A stretch of DNA of 64,000 bases from NCBI GenBank assembly GCA_041398905.1, contig JAWKTV010000019.1, forward strand, positions 1-64,000. The letters run 5' to 3'. The notes beneath the pieces were generated by a model. That model made no database searches and was not told where the DNA came from. It saw nothing but the letters and a program-made list of their open reading frames with translations. How positions within the stretch are numbered: the first letter of the stretch is position 1; every line of letters starts with the position of its first letter. Positions 45,749 to 54,142 of the stretch are shown here, one piece after another. Position numbers and translations under genes: made by a program. This stretch comes from JAWKTV01 sp041398905 (GTDB lineage Bacteria > Planctomycetota > Planctomycetia > Planctomycetales > Planctomycetaceae).

Positions 45749-48700
45749 TCACTTCAGCCGCTTGCGAGCGCGATTCTTGGCAGCGGCGTAGATGTCGACC
45801 GATGGTTTCGCTTCAACCGGCGGCGGGGCCTGGGGCCGGGTGGGCTGGGCCGGGGTCGCCTCCGCTGGATTCGCCTCGCCAGCGGTGTTGCGAGGCGGCG
45901 TGGGCAGCCTCGACTGTCTGTCGCGTCTCGATCGCGAGAACCAGCCTGTGGCGGCTCCGCCGGCCTGAGCTGGCCGTCGTTCCGGCAGCAGCTTCTCGCG
46001 GGCATCTCCCGTGACCTCGGCGAGCTTTTCCCACAGCGACAGCCGCCGGCCAGCGATCTCGGCCAGCAGCAGCAGCAACACGGCTGTGAAGACGACCGGC
46101 AACATTGACATCGTACGAGCCGCGCGGGGCGGGTCATCGAGAACCTCAAGTACGTCGGTCCGTGCAACTCCACCGCTGAGTTCGGCGACCTCGGCGAGGA
46201 CTTCGCTGCCGATCGTGCCCGCGCCGCGCGGGTCGAACTCAGGTGAGTAGGGCAGCGTCACGACGGGGCCGCGGGTGATTCTGGGCTGCTGTCCGCCATC
46301 GCGGGGGGGCGCGATGACCATTGTGCGATAGGAGCCGGTGCTCTCCAGCCGAAACCGCGCCTCCAGCGTATCGGGACCGACCCAGGTCAACTCGGGTTCG
46401 ATCGTCTGAAGCCGTTCGGTCCCGGGCGGTATCACGGCGACACTGGGCATCTCGCCAGTCCCCTTTTCGGGCCGGTTGGGGTCGAGTTCCACCGTGACCA
46501 CCGCGTCCTGCCCGGCCCGATACAGGTCGACGTAAGTGTCGGGCGGAGTGTCATCTCCCATCAGCCAGCGGGCGTGTGTGATCAGGAAGTCGTCATAGCT
46601 GTCCCAACGGCCGAACTGACCGGAGAACTGTCCATCGACTTCGAGCGTGATCGCAGCGGCGCGACCGACACCGGTGTACCAGAAGGCCGACCACGGGGCG
46701 GCGTACTCATCGGTCGAGAGCACCGCGGCGGTGGCGTCGGGCTTGAGATAGCTGAGGTTATAGCCGTCGGCGGTCGGAAAGCCGTCGCGTCCCAGTTCGA
46801 CCAGTTCACCCATCAGGCGGGCGTTGGGAATCATCGTGCCGCCGATGCCATCGGGCTGCACGGCTGGGTCCTTCTCGATGAACGTGCTGCGGGCGACGCT
46901 CATGGTGTCTTCGGTGAAGAGCCGGGGCAGCTCCTTGGCGTCGTCGGTGAACATGATGTTTCCATTGCCCCGCTTCGCGATGTCCTCCAGCAGTTTGGCG
47001 TCGACGTCCTTGTTGGTGCCGAGACCGATCACGCTCACGGTCACGCCAGCCGACTCGAACTTCTTCAACAGCGTCATGTACGCGCCTGGCTCTTCGCTGT
47101 CGTTGGCGTCCGAGAACAGGATGATGTGTTTTGTCGCCTGTTCCGCCTTGAGGACTTCGTTACCGGCGGCGACGAGCGCCTCGTAGACGAAGATGCCCCC
47201 GCCCTCGCTGCGAATGGTCTTGATCTTGCCGATGATCGCGGCGGGATCGTCGATGTCGGTCAGTGGTTGGACGACATGCGGGGCGCTGTCGACGGCGATG
47301 ACGGCGATGCTGTCGCCGGGCGACAGCAGTTTGACCACTTCGGCGGTCCCGATGTTCGCCAGATCCATCTTGGTCTGGCCGCCGGCGACGGGGACCATCA
47401 TCGATCCGGACCGGTCGAGGGCGACGGCGATCGCGACGCGCGTCTTGCGATGCTCTTCGCGCATCTCCATCGAGATCGGCAGGATCGGATCGAGTTCGCT
47501 GTTGTAGTAGCCCCCGGTGCCAAAGCTCCGCTTTCCTCCAGTGAGGAGCAGTCCCCCACCCAGGTCGCTGACAAACTGCGTGAGCCGCTCCATCTTCAGT
47601 CGACCGAACTCGTTCGCCGGGACGTTCTCGATGATGATCGCCCGATAGCCGTCGAGTGAGTCCTGCGTCAGCGGATGCTCGCTGGCGGCGACCACATCGA
47701 CCGGCAACTGTCCGCCCCGCAGCGCGCGAACCAGGTTGTCCGGCTGGCCATCCGCGTTGAGCACCAGCAGTCGCGGGCCGGCGGCGACCCGGACGATCCC
47801 CTGACCCCGGTTGTTGTCCGACAGCGGGTCTCCGTCAACGGTCAGTCGGGCTTCGTAGTTCTTCAGTCCCCCCTGGGCGACAACGTCGCGAAACGGAATC
47901 CGATTGCCGCCGGGCAGCAGGTCGATCGTTCGCGACACGAACGGCTCGCCATCCCGCAGCATGGTCAGCGTGCCCGTGGTGGCCCGATCACTTTGCACCT
48001 CGACGGAGAACTGAAACGGTTCGAGCGGGCCGACTTCGGCCGGCAGATTCAGCTCGCGAACGGCGACGTCGCCCGAGCGCACGACCTCGAACAACCGGTA
48101 GTCGATCGGCACTCCCAGTTCCCGCGCCCGTCGCGCGGCGAACGTGGGCGAGGCACCGTTGCTCTCGCCATCGGAGAGCACAAGGATGCGGGCGGGGCGG
48201 TCACGATCGACCCGATCGAGGGCCGTCAGCAGCGCGTCGTTCAGGTCACTGCCATCGACGCCGACCGGCTGCACGAACGTCTTGCCGGTCAAGGCAGTCT
48301 CGCTGAGGTCGTGTTCGACCCGGCCGACCTGGCCGAACGTCACCACCGCCGTCCGGTCACCGCGCCGACGGTTCTTCTCGACGTTCTCGATCAGCTCGGT
48401 GACACTCCTCTCCGCGCCGTCCGGCATCGATCGCGAGCGGTCGGCGACGATGATTACATCGATCCCGTCCCCACCGAGGTCCCACTCAGGTCCGGTCAAT
48501 CCGAACAGCAGCAGTCCCACCAGCGCCAGCCGCAGCGCCCCGGTGACTCCGGCCGACTTCAGGTAGGGGAGGAAAAACAGCGTGAAGGGCAGCAGCACAA
48601 TCGCATGTGACCAGATCGGCACCACCCAGAGCCAGTGAGCCGCCGCAATCCACACGGCGATGGGCAGCAGCCAGACCCACGCCGGGCGAAAGTTGCCCCA

Positions 48701-48766
48701 GCGCCAGAAGACGAACGCCAGCGGCACGGCGAGCAGCAGGAACTCGGGATACTGCAACTGAATCAT
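45749..48766 (-). CDS. Two-VWA-domain membrane protein with amidotransferase-like core
   Basis: Intact, 1005 residues from ATG 48766. Two or three N-terminal membrane segments (FLLLAVPLAFVFWRW, WVWLLPIAVWIAAAHWLW). First VWA near residue 105-230 with MIDAS DRSRS and VLSDGESNGA. A middle part (GYRAIIIENVPANEFG, GGGLLLTGGKRSFGTGG) is typical of the GATase-like fold in these proteins. Second VWA near residue 450 with MIDAS LDRSGSM and ILFSDANDSEEPG. A C-terminal membrane segment (PVVFTAVLLLLLAEI) and a Pro-rich tail end it. Related to aerotolerance Bat-type and planctomycete proteins. Exact role unknown. Confidence 0.88.
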   Translation of the reverse strand: MIQLQYPEFLLLAVPLAFVFWRWGNFRPAWVWLLPIAVWIAAAHWLWVVPIWSHAIVLLPFTLFFLPYLKSAGVTGALRLALVGLLLFGLTGPEWDLGGDGIDVIIVADRSRSMPDGAERSVTELIENVEKNRRRGDRTAVVTFGQVGRVEHDLSETALTGKTFVQPVGVDGSDLNDALLTALDRVDRDRPARILVLSDGESNGASPTFAARRARELGVPIDYRLFEVVRSGDVAVRELNLPAEVGPLEPFQFSVEVQSDRATTGTLTMLRDGEPFVSRTIDLLPGGNRIPFRDVVAQGGLKNYEARLTVDGDPLSDNNRGQGIVRVAAGPRLLVLNADGQPDNLVRALRGGQLPVDVVAASEHPLTQDSLDGYRAIIIENVPANEFGRLKMERLTQFVSDLGGGLLLTGGKRSFGTGGYYNSELDPILPISMEMREEHRKTRVAIAVALDRSGSMMVPVAGGQTKMDLANIGTAEVVKLLSPGDSIAVIAVDSAPHVVQPLTDIDDPAAIIGKIKTIRSEGGGIFVYEALVAAGNEVLKAEQATKHIILFSDANDSEEPGAYMTLLKKFESAGVTVSVIGLGTNKDVDAKLLEDIAKRGNGNIMFTDDAKELPRLFTEDTMSVARSTFIEKDPAVQPDGIGGTMIPNARLMGELVELGRDGFPTADGYNLSYLKPDATAAVLSTDEYAAPWSAFWYTGVGRAAAITLEVDGQFSGQFGRWDSYDDFLITHARWLMGDDTPPDTYVDLYRAGQDAVVTVELDPNRPEKGTGEMPSVAVIPPGTERLQTIEPELTWVGPDTLEARFRLESTGSYRTMVIAPPRDGGQQPRITRGPVVTLPYSPEFDPRGAGTIGSEVLAEVAELSGGVARTDVLEVLDDPPRAARTMSMLPVVFTAVLLLLLAEIAGRRLSLWEKLAEVTGDAREKLLPERRPAQAGGAATGWFSRSRRDRQSRLPTPPRNTAGEANPAEATPAQPTRPQAPPPVEAKPSVDIYAAAKNRARKRLK

Positions 48767-48916
48767 GCGGGCATCCGGCCGGTATCGGGAGCAGCAGCCG
48801 CCACGCGAACGCGTCCGGCATCACTCTAAAGTCGCAGGATCGCAGTTGATCTACAAGCTCAAACCATGCTGCGACAGAACCGCGCCAGTACGCAATGAAC
48901 ATTTGCGCGCACGACG

Positions 48917-48945
48917 CAGGCCCGGCGTCGTTGACGCCGGGCCTG
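48917..48945 (-). terminator. Hairpin after efp
   Basis: Perfect 13-base arms CAGGCCCGGCGTC / GACGCCGGGCCTG with a three-base loop, 27 bases past the efp stop. No T run. Probable terminator or RNA-stabilising hairpin. Confidence 0.6.
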
Positions 48946-48971
48946 AATCACGAGTGCGATCGACGAGTGGT

Positions 48972-49535
48972 TTACGCCCGGCCGAGGTACTCGCCGGTCT
49001 CGACCTGGATCTTGACTTTCTCACCAGCGGTGATGAACGCGGGCACCTGAATCTCGGCGCCGGTTTCGACGGTGGCCGGCTTGGTGACGTTGGTGGCGGT
49101 GTTCCCCTTCGCGGCCGGGTCGGTCTGCGTGATTTCGAGGATCACGTTCTTCGGGGGAGTGATCCCGATGACGGTGTCGTTCCAGTACATCAGGCCGCAC
49201 TCGGTCCCTTCCTTGATGAACCGCATCTGATCGCCGCAGACGTCCGCGGCTATCGAGACCTGCTCGAAGCTGTCGTTGTCCATGAAGATGGAGGCGGAAC
49301 CGTCGAAGTACGAGTACATGCCGTTGGCGTTGCGAACATCGGCCGCCTCGGCCCCGTCACCACTGCGAAACGTGATGTCGAGGTTGGTCCCGGTGAGCAG
49401 GTTCCGCAGGCGCGTCTTGTACAGCGCCTGCCCCTTGCCCGGCTTCACGAAGTTGCACTCAATCATTTCGAAAGGCTGTCCCTCGTGCAGGATTTTCAAG
49501 CCTTTGCGAAACTCACCAGCGTTGATATTTGCCAT
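48972..49535 (-). CDS. efp: Translation elongation factor P
   Basis: Intact, 187 residues from ATG 49535. KOW-like domain I carries the modification loop VKPGKGQALYKTRLRN with Lys34 at the tip, as in EF-P proteins that are beta-lysylated. Domains II and III follow (SYFDGSASIFMDNDSFEQV, GLMYWNDTVIGITPPKNV, TVETGAEIQVPAFITAGE, GEYLGRA). It rescues ribosomes stalled at polyproline. A lysine 2,3-aminomutase-type gene (epmB) lies divergently 260 bases away, matching the lysylation pathway. Confidence 0.95.
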   Translation of the reverse strand: MANINAGEFRKGLKILHEGQPFEMIECNFVKPGKGQALYKTRLRNLLTGTNLDITFRSGDGAEAADVRNANGMYSYFDGSASIFMDNDSFEQVSIAADVCGDQMRFIKEGTECGLMYWNDTVIGITPPKNVILEITQTDPAAKGNTATNVTKPATVETGAEIQVPAFITAGEKVKIQVETGEYLGRA

Positions 49536-49794
49536 GAAAAGTATCCAATAGTGTGCCGCGTACGATCGTCGACGCAGAACGGAAGTCGGATGAGCCGACT
49601 CGCCGCGGTCCCTGGTTACCCCAGTCCGGCGGCAGGATAGCAGACGCTCACAGGACTGGAAGGGAGAGCGGTTCTGTTGCGCGGTGCGGCGGTTTCGCGT
49701 GCACATCTCGCTCGTCTGCCGGTTCGTGTGATGCGGGATTGAGGTTGGTGTTGAGGGCGGACGGGCAGGTCTGTCCGGCCGACGGAGTGAATGG

Positions 49795-50843
49795 TTGACA
49801 GGTTGGCTGGGCGAATCACGCCGGCCCACGGGGTGTGCGTTGCCGACGACCGAATCGATCCCCGCTACTGAACACTGGCGACGCTCGCTGGCCGACGCGA
49901 TTCGGGACGTCGACGAATTGTGGGAGCTGCTGCGTCTGCCTCCGTCGCTGCTGGCCGATGCGCGCCGCGCGGCGGAACAGTTTCCGCTGGTCGTCCCCGC
50001 AGCTATCTGGCCCGGATGCGCCACGGTGACCCGCACGATCCACTCTTGTTGCAGGTGCTGCCGGCGGGCGCGGAACTTGCGACGCAGACTGGGTTTGTGG
50101 ATGATCCGGTCGGCGATGCCGCCGCGAAGCGGGCGCCCGGTCTGCTGCACAAGTACCACGGCCGTGCACTGCTGATCGCCGCCCGCGAGTGCGCCGTCCA
50201 CTGCCGCTATTGCTTTCGGCGACATCATCCCTACGAATCGGAACCCGTCCGCCAGGCCGACTGGGACCCCGCATTCGCGGTCATCGCCGCCGATGAATCG
50301 CTCGACGAAGTCATCCTCAGCGGCGGCGATCCGCTCTTGCTCTCCGACCGCCGCCTCCGACAACTGATCGACCGTCTCGCCTCGATTACGCATCTGCGGC
50401 GGCTCCGCCTGCACACGCGACTGCCGATCGTGCTGCCCGATCGCGTCACGGACACGCTGCTCAATCTCCTGCGATCGACGCGGCTGACGCCCGTGATGGT
50501 CGTGCATGCCAACCATCCGGCGGAGATTGCGGACGATTGCTCGACCTCGCTGGACGCTCTCCGCCGGGCCGGCATCACGCTGCTCAATCAAACGGTGCTG
50601 CTGCGGGGCATCAACGATCATGCGGACACTCTCGCGGAGCTTTCGACGCGACTCGTGAATCACGGCGTGATGCCTTATTATCTGCACCAGCTCGACCGCG
50701 TGGCTGGAGCCGCCCACTTTGAAGTGTCCGTGGACGAAGGTCGGGCACTCGTGAGTGAGCTGCGCCGGCGACTGCCGGGCTACGCGGTACCGCGTTACGT
50801 CGCCGAGATCGCGGGCGAAATGAGCAAGCGTGTGATCGATTGA
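49795..50843 (+). CDS. epmB: EF-P beta-lysylation protein EpmB (lysine 2,3-aminomutase family), frameshifted
   Basis: N-terminal part from ATG 49795 (or TTG 49840): PTTESIPATEHWRRSLAD, DELWELLRLPPSLLADAR. A shift near 50003 leads to SYLARMRHGDPHDPLLLQ and on to the end. Radical SAM motif ECAVHCRYCFRRHHPYES (CxxxCxxC), then EVILSGGDPLLLSDRRL, VMVVHANHPAEI, LNQTVLLRGINDHADTL, and PYYLHQLDRVAGAAHFEV (PLP/substrate region). About 345 residues, shorter than true aminomutases, as EpmB is. It makes (R)-beta-lysine for EF-P Lys34. The partner epmA is not in the window. Confidence 0.85.
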
Positions 50844-50942
50844 CGCACCGTGGGGGCTTGGCTCCCGGCGATCGGGCCTCGTTCGGGAGGCCGGCTTTCC
50901 AGGGGATCGTGACTGCGGGATGTCTGTTGCGGGGAAGGGGTC

Positions 50943-51905
50943 ATGTCGCAGTCACTTGCCGAATACGCCGAGTCGCTCGCCGCGCGCCCGGGCCTGATCT
51001 GGCCGAAGCCGCCCGCGGTCCGGCCGATTCAGGCCACGCCGACTCTGAAGCCACTCGGGAACGTGCGGGCGGTCGCCTGGAACCTGTACGGCACACTCCT
51101 GCGGATCGACACCGGCCAGTTGCATCTGCTGCACCCCCAGCCACTGCGAATGCAGGTCGCGCTGCAGAAGACGATCGACGAGTTCCGAATGTGGCACAGT
51201 ATGTCCCGCAAGCCGGGGCAACCCTGGGAGTACCTGCTCCAGCAGTACACCGCTCTGATCGAAGGGGCCCAACTGACGTCACCCGCCAGGAAGGGGGACA
51301 TCCCCCAGGTGGACGCCACGGCGATCTGGGACAAGCTGATCGAGCGACTGGAACGGAACGAGTACCAATGGGACCGCGACAAACTCGGTGATCGCGCCGA
51401 TCTGGCGCTCAAGGTCGCCTATTTCTTCCACACCAGCCTGCAAGGGGTCGCACCGGCCGACGGTGCCGCTGAGGTCCTGACGCGGCTCGCTACGGGCAGG
51501 GTCCGGCAGGCGCTGCTCTCGGACGCTCAGTCGTTCAGCGAAGTTCAGACATTGCGGGCCTTTTCGGACCAGCGTAACATTCCGCCCGTGCGGCAGATCT
51601 GGCGGAGTCCCTGTTCGGTCGTGTCGATCGTGACTGGCGTCCGCAAACCATCGAACTCGATGTTCGAGACGGCGGTTCAACAGTGGCGGGACGGCGGACT
51701 CGAACCGTCACAAGTGCTGTACGTCAGCCACCAGTTGCGGGATGACCTCGCGGTCGCCCGGCGTTGGGGGTTTCGCACGGCATTGGTTGTCGCCGATGCC
51801 AACTGCACGCAGGTCGACAAGCAGGATGTCCGTTCGACGGAGTTGCGTCCCGATCGGCTCTTGACCGACCTTCGACAGATTGTTGACTTACTGACCATTG
51901 ATTGA
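50943..51905 (+). CDS. HAD-superfamily-like protein with altered catalytic site
   Basis: Intact 320 residues from ATG 50943. The HAD motif I is VRAVAWNLYGTLLRID: the nucleophile Asp of the DxYGT motif is Asn (codon AAC). A cap-like helical part follows (QKTIDEFRMWHSMSRKPGQ, AIWDKLIERLERNEYQWD), then GVAPADGAAEVLTRLATG, QALLSDAQSFSEVQ (motif II), SIVTGVRKPSNSMFETA (Lys of motif III) and VLYVSHQLRDDLAVARRWG (motif IV acids weak). Fold kept, catalysis doubtful. It lies 100 bases after epmB and before the FabZ-like gene. Function unknown. Confidence 0.72.
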   Translation: MSQSLAEYAESLAARPGLIWPKPPAVRPIQATPTLKPLGNVRAVAWNLYGTLLRIDTGQLHLLHPQPLRMQVALQKTIDEFRMWHSMSRKPGQPWEYLLQQYTALIEGAQLTSPARKGDIPQVDATAIWDKLIERLERNEYQWDRDKLGDRADLALKVAYFFHTSLQGVAPADGAAEVLTRLATGRVRQALLSDAQSFSEVQTLRAFSDQRNIPPVRQIWRSPCSVVSIVTGVRKPSNSMFETAVQQWRDGGLEPSQVLYVSHQLRDDLAVARRWGFRTALVVADANCTQVDKQDVRSTELRPDRLLTDLRQIVDLLTID

Positions 51906-51983
51906 CAGACGCTTCGGGGCCTCCTCGCGGCCGCGAAGCACCCACCGATTCAGCCTTTCCAGTCGCGTACTGCGGAGTCGCTC

Positions 51984-52499
51984 ATGCCACCGCCGTTGAT
52001 GTTTGAATACGACAAGCTGAACTACGATCGTCCGCAGTTCTCGCTCGACCAGATCCGCCAGGTCAATCCCCAGCGCCACGAGATGGAGATGCTCTCGGGC
52101 ATCGTGATGGTCTCGCACGATCCGCTCGCGATCGTCGGCTTCAAAGACCTCACCGAAGACGAGTTCTGGGTGAAGGGGCACATGCCCGGTTACCCTCTGA
52201 TGCCCGGTGTGCTGATCTGCGAAGCCGCCGCCCAACTGGCCGGCTTCTACGCTCGCAAGTACGACGTCCTCAAAGCGGGCGACTACATCGGCTTCGGCGG
52301 AATGGACAAAGTCACCTTCCGGGCACCGATTTATCCCCCCTCACGCATGATCATCGGCTGCATCGGCGGCAGAATTCGTCCGAAGATGCGCGCCGAGTTC
52401 GAGTTCCAGGCGATCGTCGATGGGACGGTCGTCGCGCACGGATCGATCATCGGAGTCCCGATCAACCGCAGCCAAAGCGTCTCGGCACGCCGCCCGTGA
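51984..52499 (+). CDS. 3-hydroxyacyl-ACP dehydratase FabZ-like
   Basis: Intact 171 residues from ATG 51984. Hot-dog fold motif FWVKGHMPGYPLMPGVLICE contains the catalytic His (GHMPGYPLMPG) and the Glu on the following helix (CEAAAQLAGFYARKY). FGGMDKVTFRAPIYPPSRM and VVAHGSIIGV are typical of FabZ/FabA. An N-terminal arm of about 30 residues is longer than in E. coli FabZ. Likely works in fatty acid elongation or in a lipid variant. Confidence 0.85.
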   Translation: MPPPLMFEYDKLNYDRPQFSLDQIRQVNPQRHEMEMLSGIVMVSHDPLAIVGFKDLTEDEFWVKGHMPGYPLMPGVLICEAAAQLAGFYARKYDVLKAGDYIGFGGMDKVTFRAPIYPPSRMIIGCIGGRIRPKMRAEFEFQAIVDGTVVAHGSIIGVPINRSQSVSARRP

Positions 52500-52577
52500 G
52501 TCGCTGCGCCAGAGCCGCCGCAAACAGTCAACGTGTTCGCCCAGTGCGGCCGCCGCGTTGACACTCTTTTCCTGCTC

Positions 52578-53959
52578 ATGCTCCTTCCAGTCCATCGCTC
52601 GCTCGAATCGATCGCCGCCGGCGACGCGGCGTTGGGTGAGCGGCTGTGGCGGCTGGTCACACTGCAGGACTACAACACCTGGGTACCGCTGCTGGCGACC
52701 GGACTGCTCGGCCTTGCGGCCGGAGTCGTGGGAGTTTTCATGGTGCTCCGTCGGCGGGCGCTGGTGGGGGATGTGGTTGGCCACGCGGCGCTGCCCGGCA
52801 TCGTCATCGCCTTCCTGCTGATGGAACGATTCGCCCCCGGCAGCGGGCGATACGTGCCGGGACTGTTGTTTGGCACTCGTAACCGGCCTGGCGGGAGCGG
52901 CCTGTGTACTGCTGATCGACCGCTACTCGCGCGTCCGGTCCGACGCGCGCTCGCCATCGTGCTGAGCCTGTTCTACGGCGGAGGAACGGTGCTGCTTTCG
53001 ATCGCGCAGCAGATGGATGGAGCCGGCCCGGCCGGGCTCCGCGACTACCTTTATGGACGAACCGCCGCACTCGTCGGGGTCGACATCGCCATTTCCTCGG
53101 TCATGGCCATCGTCGTGTCGGCGGTGGTCGTCCTGCTGCATAGAAACCTGGCGGTGCTCTGTTTCGATGAAGGCTTCGCCGCCTCGATCGGCCTGCCGGT
53201 CCGCTCACTCGATGTCCTGCTGCTGACGTTGGCGGCCTGTGTGGCGATCGTCGGTATGAAGACCGTCGGACTCGTCCTGGTGGTCGCGCTATTGATTATT
53301 CCCGCCGCCGCCGCGCGGTTCTGGACGGACGACATCCGTCGTATGACGCTGATTGCTGGCCTCATTGGTGGTGGCAGCGGCATTGCGGGGGTGGCCGCCA
53401 GCAGCCTCGCCTCCCGCATCGCCGCCGGGCCAACCGTCGTGCTCATGGGAACGTTCGTGTTCGTCCTCAGTCTGCTGTTCGGCGCGCGGCGGGTATCGTC
53501 TGGAGTTGGCGCGTCCAACGGGAACTGCGACTCCGTACGGCGCGGCAGGACTTTCTCCGTAGCTGCTACGAAGCCATCGAGTCCGCTAACGGGAACGCGC
53601 CTCCGCTGGCGACCCTGACTCACGAGTCGGTCGGGCTTGCCGCGATCCGCCGCGAGCGCTCCGGCGACGCACCCGCTGTCCGTGGGCTGGCGCGACGACT
53701 GGTTGACGAAGGACTGCTCAAGGCTGTCGGGGACGATGAGTGGCGGCTCACGGACGCTGGTGCCGCCGCCGCTGCTCGCGTGACCCGCAATCATCGCCTG
53801 TGGGAGGAGTACCTCCAGCAGTACGCCGACGCCGCCCCTGGGCACGTTCACAACGACGCCGACCTGATCGAGCATGTCCTCGATGCCGAACTCGTGACCG
53901 AACTCGAACGGCTGGTGAATGCCCGGACGCAACGGCTCCCCACCGAACGCGGATCGTAG
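52578..53959 (+). CDS. Zinc/manganese ABC permease fused to a DtxR/MntR-like regulator domain
   Basis: Starts at ATG 52578 (MLLPVHRSLESIAAGD). The N-terminal 310 residues are an ABC-3 (ZnuB/MntB) permease: VGVFMVLRRRALVGDVVGH, ALPGIVIAFLLM, LAIVLSLFYGGGTVLLS, RNLAVLCFDEGFAASIG, VGLVLVVALLIIPAAAAR. Then IVWSWRVQRELRLRTAR and a winged-helix: VRGLARRLVDEGLLKAVG, DEWRLTDAGAAAAARVT, NHRLWEEYLQQYADAAPG, DADLIEHVLDAELVTELE, the layout of iron/manganese-dependent repressors including the metal-site HxxLxE-type helix. Shifts near 52880 and 53500 join the parts. ATPase and binding protein are not in the window. Confidence 0.82.
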
Positions 53960-54142
53960 GTGTTTCGCGCCTTGCCGATGGCTTTCGCACCACGCTCACC
54001 GACCTGCTCTCGCCGCCGACCACACCGTTCGCCCACCTGCCATCGGCCACCTTGGAGTCGATCCCCCGCGTGCGATACGATGCTGCGGCTGATCTTTCGT
54101 GGCGACGGATTGTCGCCGGTTCGCCTGTGGTGTGGTTGATAC

